Source: CAZHMN01 sp964533705
GTDB lineage: Bacteria > Electryoneota > B3-LCP
Length of the DNA stretch: 18,012 bases
Assembly (NCBI GenBank): GCA_964533705.1
Contig: CAZHMN010000060.1
Location: 1 to 18,012, forward strand
Direction: 5' to 3'
Shown: one piece after another, positions 1-7,271 of the stretch
Position numbering within the stretch: position 1 is the first letter of the stretch
Layout of the letters: each line of letters begins with the position of its first letter
The notes under the pieces: generated by a model
Databases searched by the model: none
What the model was told of the DNA's origin: nothing
What the model saw: only the letters and a program-made list of their open reading frames with translations
Translations under genes and position numbers: made by a program

Positions 1-2852
1 GTCCGGCCCTGCAGGTCGTAAACCGTCAGTTTCACAAGTGATGCACTGGGCAGTGCATAGCTGATCGTCGTGGTTGGGTTGAAGGGGTTGGGGTAGGCCT
101 GCAACAAAGCAAAGCTTTCTGGTATAACGTCAGCCGTGGATGCCAGCGGTTCGACAAAGGGTTCGCCGGTGTTCAGCCACGTATCTACCAACTCGCCATC
201 ACCGGTGCTCAGTTTCTCAAAGGAGAAACTGTCTTGAGCATAGATGATGTCGGGGTAGATACCGATGTAGCCGTTGTACGAATAGTTACCGGAAGGCGCT
301 CCAGCCGGCACGGTTTGCGTCCGATCCCGGTTGGTGGACCAATTGCCCGGGAATGTGAAGCCGGTGATGGGGCCTAAGGTCGGCCCGTAATTCGATCCGT
401 TGGGCAGAGTAGCGTCGCACCAGATGTCGGCGGTTTCGGGCGTGGCGCCGTTGTTCGCTCCGGCGATGTTATAATTGAAACTTCCGCCTGTCGCGGGAAT
501 GATGATGGGTGGATTTTCCGGCGTGAGGGTAATTTCCAGAGGCGGCGCGCCGCCGGTGCCCAGCACCAGCAGTACGTCATCGAGATACCACCCTTCTTCG
601 GCAGTAGAGCCGTCGCTGCCGAAACGGAAGCGGAAACGAACGTCACCGGCAATGCCCGAAAGATCGAAGGAAACCTCTTCCCAACCGCTGGTGAGCCCGG
701 AGAAGATGGGCGTTTCCGCGGGGAAAGGCCCGGGTGTTGATCCCACTCTGACGAGATAGGGATAGCCGCTGATAGGCGTGATTTGCGTCCAATCGCCGCC
801 GTTCACCGAGACTTCGACGAGACCACCGTCGTAGGCGTAGCCGGGATAGGAGGAAGAGGTCTCAGCGGACATGATTTGCCAGAAGGTCAGGCGGGATCCG
901 GCCTCGATGGTATACTCGGGGCTGACCAATCCGGCGTCTAAGAGGTTGCCGTAGGCGCCGGTTCCGGTATCGCCGCACTTCCAGCTATAGGTTCCGCCGG
1001 TTGTATGATTCTGCTGAGTCGTGAGATGCCATTGATCGTTGAAGCCCGGCAGAACGACGCCATGCGTCCAGTCCGGAGCACCGTCTTCCATATCAGACAG
1101 GTAGGCGGGTACGATATCGCCGCCATACATTCCAGTTTCCGGGCTATATGCGGTGTTGGCACCCACTGAAGCATCAACTGCCACGATGCGGTATTCGTAG
1201 CTATCGCCGATGGAAACCGTGCCCGAAAGCTGGCCGCTGTAAATGTTACCCACCGGTGTCAGCGTGACGTTCGGTTGGGAGATTCCGTTTATGGCGTACT
1301 CGACGTAAACTTCATCCACACCGGAGTTATCCGTAACCTGCGCGCTGATCATCGGCGGCCATTCGTACACGGACAAGTTCTCCAGCGGCTGATGGACGAT
1401 CTCCGGCGCGATGGTATCCGGCGCCACGAAGAAGTGATGCGGATTTCCCGCTCCGATGTAGGGATGATTCTCCCTGCGCCCAGATTCGTCCTCGGCGTGA
1501 ATGTAGTAGTATATGGTCGAATAATCGGGCTGCGCGGGGATGTACCCAAGGTAAAGATCGTCACCCTGGTAAGCCATGGAAGCAGAGCTGTAGGACCCTC
1601 CTTCGACCTTCCACAGGATTTCGGGCATGCCCGGCAAAAGCGGCTGATTGCTGTATGCATGGACGGTCGCCTCGACCTCGTAATCCAGGCCGGTATTCTC
1701 CTGGTCTAACAGCGGCACGTGAACGATGCGCAGCATGTAGCGGTCGGTCATACCCATAGCGCGACAGTGAATGGCGTCGTCCGAAACCCAGCTACCGTAG
1801 TAACCCAGAATTTCGTAGCCGGGCATAGCTTCTTCGTAGGTTTGCATAGCCTGGTCGTCCAGGGCGCCCCCGAAGAGGGGAACGAAAACCTTGTCGTTCA
1901 AAATCAGGGAATTGGTGTAGGGTGTGGAAGAATAACAATCAATACGGATGACTTCGTAAGGGCGACCGTACGAGCTGATCTTGCTCTCCCAGTAAGCCAC
2001 ATTGGCTTCCAGGGTAGGATTGGGGGGATCCAACCGTTTCACTAAAATCCGCCCCGGATCCAGCATTTTCGCCCAGCAGTCAATGTGGTGAATGCCGCCG
2101 CTTAATATGTCGGGCACCACGTCGTAATCTTCGATGCCGACGTATTCGAACATGTAGTCATCCACCTGCTGCTGCGTCAGGCCGGGATTTTCATCGTAAA
2201 CCAGATTGGTAGACATGCCGATGCCCATGCCGTCGCTCATGTAGTTGCCGCCGGTGTGGATAACCGGCATGCCGTAAACCGGGATGTTCATGGCTGCGCC
2301 CAGCACCCAGGGGATGTTGTCATCATCCGGGCGCCAGGGGCGGTTGTAGATGTGATCGGTGATGCCCTGCTCGTCATTGCCGGTGAAGATGTACCAGGGG
2401 CCGTAATCCCGCGTCCACATGCTGTTGGAAGGAGCCACCAGCCAGGTGCAGTTGTCCATGTTCACTCCGGCGGACTGATACTGGTTGTAAGCCTGTTGCT
2501 GCTGCGATGCGCCCGATACGATGGTCATAACCTCCACATCCTCCGACATCTCGGCGATGAGGCTGGTGGGCAAGCCCAGCGGGTAGCGGATCAGCACCCC
2601 GGTCATCGGCTCCCATTCTGCCGGATTGACGACCGGCTGTGGAGGCGGATCATCGGTGGGATATTTATAGTCAACCAGATGCTCGTTGGCGGCTTCCCAG
2701 GGGGTTTTCTCAATTGGGGGCCCTATAACGGGATCCCAATCGGGGGGTATGACCTGAGGATTCTCATCCGCGAAGGAAACGTTCGTGCAGATCAATGCCA
2801 GTATTAAGATGGAAAGGATCCACTGCGAGCCAAACTTCGAGCAATTCATCAT
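1..2852 (-). CDS. Secreted peptidylarginine deiminase-like protein with T9SS sorting domain (3' end outside window)
   Basis: Open from ATG at 2852 to the window edge, 950 codons without a stop. A GGAGG ribosome site lies 4 nt upstream; a second ATG at 2849 is equally usable. Residues 1-28 are a signal peptide. Residues 75-380 match the Porphyromonas-type peptidylarginine deiminase fold: Asp149 in TRDYGPW, His256 and Asp258 in GGIHHIDCW, and nucleophile Cys363 in DDAIHCRAMG. The spacing (107, 2, 105) is close to PPAD Asp130/His236/Asp238/Cys351 as I recall it. The YNRPWRPDDD stretch (169-178) resembles the peptide-arginine pocket of PPAD rather than the FNxWG of cytosolic agmatine deiminases. 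Beta-rich modules follow, one of them MAM or jelly-roll like, then a module shared with the 7272-10280 protein, then NPFNPTTT at the start of the sorting domain. Inferred role: extracellular or surface deimination of arginine to citrulline; peptide substrates are not proven. Confidence 0.88.
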   Translation of the reverse strand, partial: MMNCSKFGSQWILSILILALICTNVSFADENPQVIPPDWDPVIGPPIEKTPWEAANEHLVDYKYPTDDPPPQPVVNPAEWEPMTGVLIRYPLGLPTSLIAEMSEDVEVMTIVSGASQQQQAYNQYQSAGVNMDNCTWLVAPSNSMWTRDYGPWYIFTGNDEQGITDHIYNRPWRPDDDNIPWVLGAAMNIPVYGMPVIHTGGNYMSDGMGIGMSTNLVYDENPGLTQQQVDDYMFEYVGIEDYDVVPDILSGGIHHIDCWAKMLDPGRILVKRLDPPNPTLEANVAYWESKISSYGRPYEVIRIDCYSSTPYTNSLILNDKVFVPLFGGALDDQAMQTYEEAMPGYEILGYYGSWVSDDAIHCRAMGMTDRYMLRIVHVPLLDQENTGLDYEVEATVHAYSNQPLLPGMPEILWKVEGGSYSSASMAYQGDDLYLGYIPAQPDYSTIYYYIHAEDESGRRENHPYIGAGNPHHFFVAPDTIAPEIVHQPLENLSVYEWPPMISAQVTDNSGVDEVYVEYAINGISQPNVTLTPVGNIYSGQLSGTVSIGDSYEYRIVAVDASVGANTAYSPETGMYGGDIVPAYLSDMEDGAPDWTHGVVLPGFNDQWHLTTQQNHTTGGTYSWKCGDTGTGAYGNLLDAGLVSPEYTIEAGSRLTFWQIMSAETSSSYPGYAYDGGLVEVSVNGGDWTQITPISGYPYLVRVGSTPGPFPAETPIFSGLTSGWEEVSFDLSGIAGDVRFRFRFGSDGSTAEEGWYLDDVLLVLGTGGAPPLEITLTPENPPIIIPATGGSFNYNIAGANNGATPETADIWCDATLPNGSNYGPTLGPITGFTFPGNWSTNRDRTQTVPAGAPSGNYSYNGYIGIYPDIIYAQDSFSFEKLSTGDGELVDTWLNTGEPFVEPLASTADVIPESFALLQAYPNPFNPTTTISYALPSASLVKLTVYDLQGR

Positions 2853-2899
2853 CGGACCTCCAGAAAATTGAGTTAAATTGCTTAGGGATGCTTTTTATC

Positions 2900-2928
2900 A
2901 ATATAAGCAATTTCGACCCAAAAAACAA
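2900..2928 (-). promoter_or_regulatory. Sigma-70 type promoter for the deiminase gene
   Basis: On the minus strand TTGTTT (2928-2923), 17 nt, then TATATT (2905-2900). The start point would lie near 2893, about 40 nt before the ATG at 2852. The -10 hexamer is identical to those of three other promoters in this window. Confidence 0.5.
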
Positions 2929-3073
2929 GGGATTTTTTCCGCAGTCAATTTTTTCAATCATGACGAAAACAGTCTTTAGGCGGGTCCTCTATCAAGTCAA
3001 CATTGCCCGTGCTTTGGATCGTGATAGGTGATTCGTCCCGAGGGAACACTATGGGCATTCTGAGATTTAGAGC

Positions 3074-3105
3074 AAAAAAAGCCGGGAAACGGCTTTATTT
3101 TCTTA
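3074..3105 (-). terminator. Bidirectional intrinsic terminator
   Basis: Perfect 7-bp stem AAAGCCG/CGGCTTT (3078-3084 with 3090-3096) around loop GGAAA. Seven T residues follow on the minus strand and TTTATTTTCTT on the plus strand, so it could stop transcription from either side. On the minus strand it lies 240 nt beyond the stop of the 71-codon gene and ahead of the deiminase promoter. Confidence 0.55.
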
Positions 3106-3145
3106 ACGGTGGATGGCTCTACGTTTTTTATTAACAGGAGGTTAT

Positions 3146-3205
3146 ATGTACCAAAAAAGTAATATAGTCATCTGTATCCACCATGCTTCACATAAGATGG
3201 ATTGA
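3146..3205 (+). CDS. Possible 19-residue micro-ORF with a strong ribosome site
   Basis: An AGGAGG sequence sits 5 nt before ATG at 3146. The frame gives a 19-residue peptide ending at TGA, containing two adjacent histidines and two further histidine or cysteine positions. It is the only plus-strand start in this intergenic region with good ribosome binding. It could be a short leader, a small protein, or the surviving start of a decayed gene. I do not recognise it. The rest of 2929-3344 holds the terminator at 3074-3105 and nothing else I can identify. Confidence 0.2.
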   Translation: MYQKSNIVICIHHASHKMD

Positions 3206-3344
3206 GACTATCGCAAAAGTATCAGCACGTCATTGCTCTAAATCAACCCCTTCGTGGCAATGATCCCAAGGCACGGTCTACAACAGTTTTAAAATAGGAT
3301 TGATCGGCGAATAGAGTTACGTTCTTTGCCCGCCAATCTGAAGG

Positions 3345-3560
3345 TCAACCGAGTTGGCTAATCAAAAACGATTCTTCCCTGTCCAGCCAGTAACTTTCCA
3401 CCAACTCTTCCACGGCATCTTCAGCCGCTTCAGCGACTGCCTTTTGAATTTCCACGAAGCGATCATCTGCAATTTGCCGAGCTTGTTTGGAATTGATCAC
3501 AATATTCTTGCGCCTGGCGATTTCAAGAATAGCAGAAGTCAATTCGTTTGATGTTGTCAT
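3345..3560 (-). CDS. Small hypothetical protein (71 aa), probable sigma-54 regulated gene
   Basis: Starts at ATG 3560 just after a GGGGGGAG stretch; an upstream TTG at 3572 would add four residues but has no ribosome site. The product is short, acidic and probably all helical, with an alanine/glutamate-rich helix around residues 35-58 (VEIQKAVAEAAEDAVEELVE). There is no signal peptide, membrane segment or cysteine. I do not recognise a family. It is the only gene of the window that ends in TGA. A strong -24/-12 promoter lies about 130 nt upstream, and next to it is the gene for a sigma-54 activator, so it may be that activator's direct target. With one short gene and no homologue to hand, coding status is likely but not certain. 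Confidence 0.55.
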   Translation of the reverse strand: MTTSNELTSAILEIARRKNIVINSKQARQIADDRFVEIQKAVAEAAEDAVEELVESYWLDREESFLISQLG

Positions 3561-3689
3561 TACTCCCCCCAATTTAGTATAAGATACGGCTTCTTATTTC
3601 TAAGCAGACTTTGGTAAACTCAATTCGGATACTCTATCCTTCTGTGATAAGGTTATTGATCCCCACGATATCAATTTTTTAAACATTAT

Positions 3690-3707
3690 ATGCAAATAAA
3701 ATGCCAA
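3690..3707 (-). promoter_or_regulatory. Sigma-54 (-24/-12) promoter
   Basis: The minus strand reads TTGGCATTTTATTTGCAT. It has TGGCA and TTGCA with GG and GC exactly 10 nt apart, as required for RpoN; the family consensus is TGGCAC-N5-TTGCW. Transcription would start near 3680 and run into the 71-codon gene starting at 3560. An activator of the sigma-54 class is encoded immediately upstream. Confidence 0.65.
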
Positions 3708-3836
3708 ATAATTTTATGCATTGGCGAGAGGCAGGCATTTTTATTCTAATGACTTGTTATAAAGGTACTTGAGGAGGGAACTTAGGAGATGTCAAGGGGA
3801 CAGAATCTTAAGGTAGCGATTGAAGAATATGTATAA

Positions 3837-3866
3837 AATCCGTCTTGCCGACGTTTAGAATCCGTC
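3837..3866. repeat. Direct repeat AATCCGTC, two copies 22 bp apart
   Basis: AATCCGTC occurs at 3837-3844 and again at 3859-3866, so the copies are on the same helical face (about two turns). They lie about 145-175 bp upstream of the sigma-54 promoter, a usual distance for an enhancer site of an NtrC-type activator. Chance occurrence is possible. Confidence 0.3.
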
Positions 3867-3874
3867 GCGCTGTC

Positions 3875-5296
3875 TTATTGATTGTCTTTGTTTATCCCGT
3901 GTTTTTGGATCTTGCTCTGGAGTGTAGATCGAGTTATTCCCAGTAGCCTGGCGGCTTCCGCCTTATTCCAATTAGCTTGTTTCAGGCACTCCATTATTGC
4001 GTTTCGCTCGATTGCATTTAACCCCCAGGTGCCAGTGAACTGTCGTTCAGGCAAAGACACCAATGCCCTACTAAGGATGTGTTGGGGTAAGTGATTGATA
4101 GAAATCGTCTCTCCCTGGGAAGAAATCAGGGCGCTTTCAATGACGTTGCTCAGCTCTCGCACGTTGCCCGGCCAAGAATATGCTAATAGGGCATCCATTA
4201 CGTATTTTGGAATTGTTAACTTATTTTTCCCTATCCTGGTGCTGAATGTAGTGGCAAGATATTCGGCTAAAAGGGGAATATCCTGTTTTCTATCACGAAG
4301 GGGTGGAATGACGATTGGAAAGACGTTCAGTCGGTAATAGAGGTCTTGGCGAAAATTGCCTGCATCTATAGCTTTTTCCAGGTTCCGGTTGGTAATAGCA
4401 ATGACCCTGACGTCAACTTTTATTGGCCTGGGGTTGCCCAGTCTCTCGAATTCTCCGTTATCCAGAACTCGAAGCAGTTTCGCCTGCAACTCAATGGGGA
4501 GCTCACCGATTTCGTCCAAGAGGATCGTTCCGCCATCAGCCAATTCGAAGCGGCCAATTTTGCGCGAAAATGCTCCCGTGAAGGCACCTTTTTCATACCC
4601 GAAAAGCTCACTCTCGATAAGATGACCCGGCAAGGCTGCACAGTTAACTTTGACAAATGGTTTTTCCCGACGTGAGCTTAGATTATGAATTGCATGAGCG
4701 ATCAATTCCTTTCCCGTGCCAGTTTCACCACGGATCAATACTGTTGTATTTGTAACAGCCACCTGCTCTACTTTTCGCAGGGTTCTCTTCAGTTGGTCGC
4801 TTCGGCCAATGATAGGATTGGAGTATTGCACATTACCGATTACTTCTCGAAGGTAATTATCCTCCGTCTTCAAACGATCTTTCAGTTTCTCCAACTCAGC
4901 CAGGGCGTTCCTCAGAGTTTCCTCTGTTCTCTTTTGTCTGGAGATATCCTGGGCGAAACTCAAGTGAAACTCCCTGCCCTCTAACTGGACGGAGTTCGCC
5001 GTTACTTCGACCGGTATGATATTACCGTCATTAGTGCGGAGCCTTGTTTCAAAGGTTAGCACACCCTTGTTCTTCACTTCTTCCCAGTGTCGAGGCCAGA
5101 TATCCCTGGTATAATCAGGGTCAACGTCGTGAACGGTCATAGACGTCAGTTCAGCCTCGGTATAACCCAGATATCTGCACGCTGCAGGATTAACCCAGTC
5201 AATCCGCGCCTGAGCATCAACCCAAAAGACAGCCAACGGATTCTTTTCAAAACACAGTCTCGAAAGAAGCAGTGATCTTTCAGTCATGTTTTTCAT
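3875..5296 (-). CDS. PAS domain sigma-54 dependent transcriptional activator (Fis-type HTH)
   Basis: 473 residues. An N-terminal PAS sensor (about 10-120) is followed by a short coiled coil (about 120-150). The AAA+ domain has Walker A GETGTGKE (190-197), the sigma-54 contact loop GAFTGA (237-242), Walker B ILLDEIGE (258-265), an arginine-finger region FRQDLYYRL (315-323) and SWPGNVREL (374-382). A Fis-type helix-turn-helix (about 432-468) ends the protein. All residues needed for ATP hydrolysis and RpoN contact are present. There is no receiver domain, so it senses its signal directly through PAS rather than through a histidine kinase. The ligand is unknown. No good ribosome site precedes either ATG (5296 or 5287); a TATAAT (5392-5387, minus) could be its -10. 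The best local target is the sigma-54 promoter at 3690-3707. Confidence 0.95.
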   Translation of the reverse strand: MKNMTERSLLLSRLCFEKNPLAVFWVDAQARIDWVNPAACRYLGYTEAELTSMTVHDVDPDYTRDIWPRHWEEVKNKGVLTFETRLRTNDGNIIPVEVTANSVQLEGREFHLSFAQDISRQKRTEETLRNALAELEKLKDRLKTEDNYLREVIGNVQYSNPIIGRSDQLKRTLRKVEQVAVTNTTVLIRGETGTGKELIAHAIHNLSSRREKPFVKVNCAALPGHLIESELFGYEKGAFTGAFSRKIGRFELADGGTILLDEIGELPIELQAKLLRVLDNGEFERLGNPRPIKVDVRVIAITNRNLEKAIDAGNFRQDLYYRLNVFPIVIPPLRDRKQDIPLLAEYLATTFSTRIGKNKLTIPKYVMDALLAYSWPGNVRELSNVIESALISSQGETISINHLPQHILSRALVSLPERQFTGTWGLNAIERNAIMECLKQANWNKAEAARLLGITRSTLQSKIQKHGINKDNQ

Positions 5297-5532
5297 TGTA
5301 ACATTGGCTATCCAGAACTAACAATGAGGATAATTGCTTACGTGACAACAACAAATGAAGTACATTGGAGACACTTTCCCTAAAGTATTATACTCTAAAC
5401 GTCATACGGAGTTTCTATCGATAACATAGAAAATTTTGTCCAATATTCAGTTGACAAGCCTTTGTCAGTATAACTGTTGTCCGCCGAGAAACATGTCTTT
5501 CGACCGGTACTTCTGGATTTCCGAACAAACAC

Positions 5533-5565
5533 AAAAAAAGGAGTTTAGAAATCATTCTAAACCCC
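5533..5565 (-). terminator. Intrinsic terminator of the 456-residue beta-helix gene
   Basis: Stem GGGGTTTAGAA/TTCTAAACTCC (11 pairs, one G-U) with loop TGAT, followed on the minus strand by seven T residues (5539-5533). It lies 86 nt past the stop codon at 5651. A second hairpin (GAGCCTT/AAGGCTC, 5603-5622) lies between but has only a weak T tract. Confidence 0.8.
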
Positions 5566-5650
5566 TGCCACTACAGTTCTTCAACTAGTTTGACAAAATC
5601 GTGAGCCTTTTACGCAAGGCTCCGAGAAGTTGGCTATCTATAATTCAAAG

Positions 5651-7021
5651 CTATTTCATCAGCACCATCTTCCCAGAGGCGGTGTAATCACCGGTCTGAA
5701 TGCGGTAGATGTACAGGCCTGACGCCAATCCCGATCCATCGAAGGTGACTTCGTGGGTGCCGGCGGGATGCCACGCGTTTTGTAGGGGCACGGCATGCCG
5801 TGCCCCTACGGCGCGCCCGTTAACGTCGAATATTTCCAATGTGACGAAACCCGCCACCGGCAACTGGAAACTGATGGTTGTGGTGGGATTGAAGGGGTTC
5901 GGATACGCCGGGTTTAAACGATATTCCGTAAGGCGCTCGCTCTGTCCTTCATCACCAATCCCGGAACCCTGGTGGAAGTAGAACGCGCCCATGTCTGCAA
6001 CCGTCCCGTCCGGATCGTAAGGACTGGCAGGATTGCCCGCGTCGATGCAGGGAGAATCTTCAGTCAGATGGTAATCCCCGTTACGACGATCAACGTAAAG
6101 GGGATCGTCGCTGATATTGCCGTTTATTCCAAATTGTCCCGCTATCGGGCCGACCCAATCGCCCCCTTCATTTCCGTAGACGTCACAATACATGAGGTCC
6201 ACTGTGCCGCCGAAAGAGCCGACGCTCTCTCCCACGCTGCTGAAGGAGATGATGGTATTTTCCAGGGTGATCGAGCCACCCCAGAGGAAAATACCTCCTC
6301 CATAGGGAGACTGGTTATCAGAGATGGTGCAATTAATGATGGTAGCTGATGCGTTAACATCAGATCCGATTCCACCGCCACTCATCCCAGCTTCGTTATC
6401 GTGGAAAACGCAGTGGTCGAGCGTAGCCATCCCATTCAAGCTGCAGTAAAAACCTCCACCGTTGGCCCCGGCGCTATTGCCGATAAAGGTACAGTTTATT
6501 AGCGTCGGTGCAGCCGAGGATTCGCTCATCATCCCACCGCCGTAGCTATCGGCGTAACAATTGAGGAAGATCACGTTGATGATCGTCGGTGATGAACCTT
6601 CTACGCAGAGGATCCCTCCGCCATAGCAATCCGGTCAAGATGCGCCTGCAACTCCATTCCTGATGGTCAGGTCCCTTAAGACTGCCTCGGAAGTCTCCTG
6701 AGAGTGGAAGTCGAAACCGATATTTTTCTGCCCCATGACTCCCTCAGGGTCAATGATGCAGGCGTCGGGATTACCACTCTGCGAGCAGACGGTGATGGCC
6801 TTACCGAGGTAGCTGATATTTTTATTCCCTTCCCCGGTAAACACCCCGTCGGTCAATTGCACCGTGTCACCGTCAACGGTCGCGTTGATCGCGGCTTGGA
6901 TGTTGGGGAAATCTCCGGTGCCCTCGGGATTGACCATATAGGTTGTCCCGAAAACGGGTACTGAAAGAACGGTCAGACCTATCAACGCGAGCCCGTATTT
7001 AATCGCCCACTTTTTCATCAT
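5651..7021 (-). CDS. Secreted right-handed beta-helix protein with T9SS sorting domain; in-frame TGA, candidate selenoprotein
   Basis: Read through one TGA (6637-6635) this is a single 456-residue frame. Residues 1-25 are a signal peptide (start MMKKW, with AGGA upstream). The segment ...GTGDFPNIQAAINATVDGDTV opens a right-handed parallel beta-helix of the pectate-lyase-like or polymorphic repeat type (about 28-300). It has recurring GGGI and GGGM turns, and ends in SPCIDAGNP. The sorting domain follows, with NPFNPTTT and the end GKMVLMK. The TGA is codon 129, in the context U-P-D-C-Y-G-G-G-I-L-C. The frame before it (128 codons) and after it (327 codons) is fully coding, so conventional annotation would give two fragments. 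Selenocysteine is my preferred reading; a nonsense mutation is the alternative. A palindromic repeat is inserted in frame at 5782-5809. No enzymatic function can be assigned. Confidence 0.82.
5782..5809. repeat. Perfect 28-bp REP-like palindrome inside the sorting domain
   Basis: Both halves are exact reverse complements around GCATGC (5793-5798); each arm is GTAGGGGCACGGCA or its complement. The element resembles dispersed palindromes found in many genomes. It lies in frame in the beta-helix gene, encoding most of VGARHAVPLQ where related sorting domains read like LVTTLVNG. Confidence 0.85.
6601..6626 (-). promoter_or_regulatory. Candidate bacterial SECIS hairpin after the TGA of the 456-residue gene
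   Basis: On the minus strand, starting 9 nt after the TGA, eleven pairs form with a single bulged G: CTAT/GTAG, bulge, then GCGGAGG/CCTCTGC. The apical loop is GAT, and its first G is 21 nt after the TGA. Known bacterial SECIS elements have a G in the first loop positions and a UGA-to-loop distance of roughly 16-37 nt. The stem overlaps codons for the conserved GGGI turn, so part of it may reflect protein constraint. Confidence 0.5.
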
Positions 7022-7103
7022 TTCCTTTCCTGATATGTTTTAATCGTGAGATCCAACTCCTATGGATAGCGCTTAGGAGCGAAATCAGATGTACTGCATA
7101 ATA

Positions 7104-7132
7104 AATTTACGTTTTCGTCTTAAGTAAATCAA
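7104..7132 (-). promoter_or_regulatory. Possible promoter for the 456-residue beta-helix gene
   Basis: Minus strand TTGATT (7132-7127), 17 nt, TAAATT (7109-7104). The start would lie about 75 nt before the ATG at 7021. Together with the hairpin at 7218-7246 this suggests the two beta-helix genes are separate transcription units. The -10 match is only moderate. Confidence 0.35.
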
Positions 7133-7135
7133 GGA

Positions 7136-7201
7136 TTATTTCATCAGTACAATTTCAGTCGCATTCATTTTCGAGTTCTGCAAGGATGAGAAACTCACGT
7201 G
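7136..7201 (-). pseudogene. Possible remnant of a T9SS sorting-domain C-terminus
   Basis: The minus strand reads ...NSKMNATEIVLMK followed by TAA, close to the KMVLMK ends of the neighbouring sorting domains. No NPFNP motif or upstream domain is left. It may be the tail of a deleted third cargo gene, or a coincidence. Confidence 0.2.
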
Positions 7202-7217
7202 CAATAATAATTGCAGC

Positions 7218-7246
7218 AGCGGGAACTCAGGTTCAGAGTTCCCGCT
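7218..7246 (-). terminator. Strong hairpin downstream of the 1002-residue beta-helix gene
   Basis: Perfect 11-bp stem AGCGGGAACTC/GAGTTCCCGCT with a 7-nt loop, 26 nt beyond the stop at 7272. On the minus strand it is followed by GCTGCAATTATTATTGCA, which has a poor T tract but itself contains a TGCAAT/ATTGCA palindrome (7200-7215). Likely a terminator or mRNA 3' end stabiliser. Confidence 0.5.
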
Positions 7247-7271
7247 AACCGATACCCTTTGAACGGAGGCA

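Noticed and set aside
1275..2807. Plus-strand open frames of 108-183 codons opposite the deiminase gene
   Set aside because: They lie antisense to a gene with intact catalytic motifs, lack ribosome sites and show no domain.
1..2852. Cytosolic agmatine deiminase for putrescine synthesis
   Set aside because: Signal peptide, large C-terminal extension and sorting domain indicate export; the YNRP segment is PPAD-like.
3719..3737. Second sigma-54-like site on the plus strand (TTGGCGAGAGGCAGGCAT)
   Set aside because: GG-N10-GC spacing fits, but the -12 half is poor and no plus-strand gene follows; it points into the end of a convergent gene.
4346..4984. Plus-strand open frames opposite the sigma-54 activator
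   Set aside because: Antisense shadows of a highly conserved AAA+ domain.
6575..6634. Frameshift or assembly error splitting the beta-helix genes
   Set aside because: Both halves of each gene are in the same frame with no missing or extra base; the only interruption is the TGA codon. A single-base error at both sites cannot be excluded without reads.
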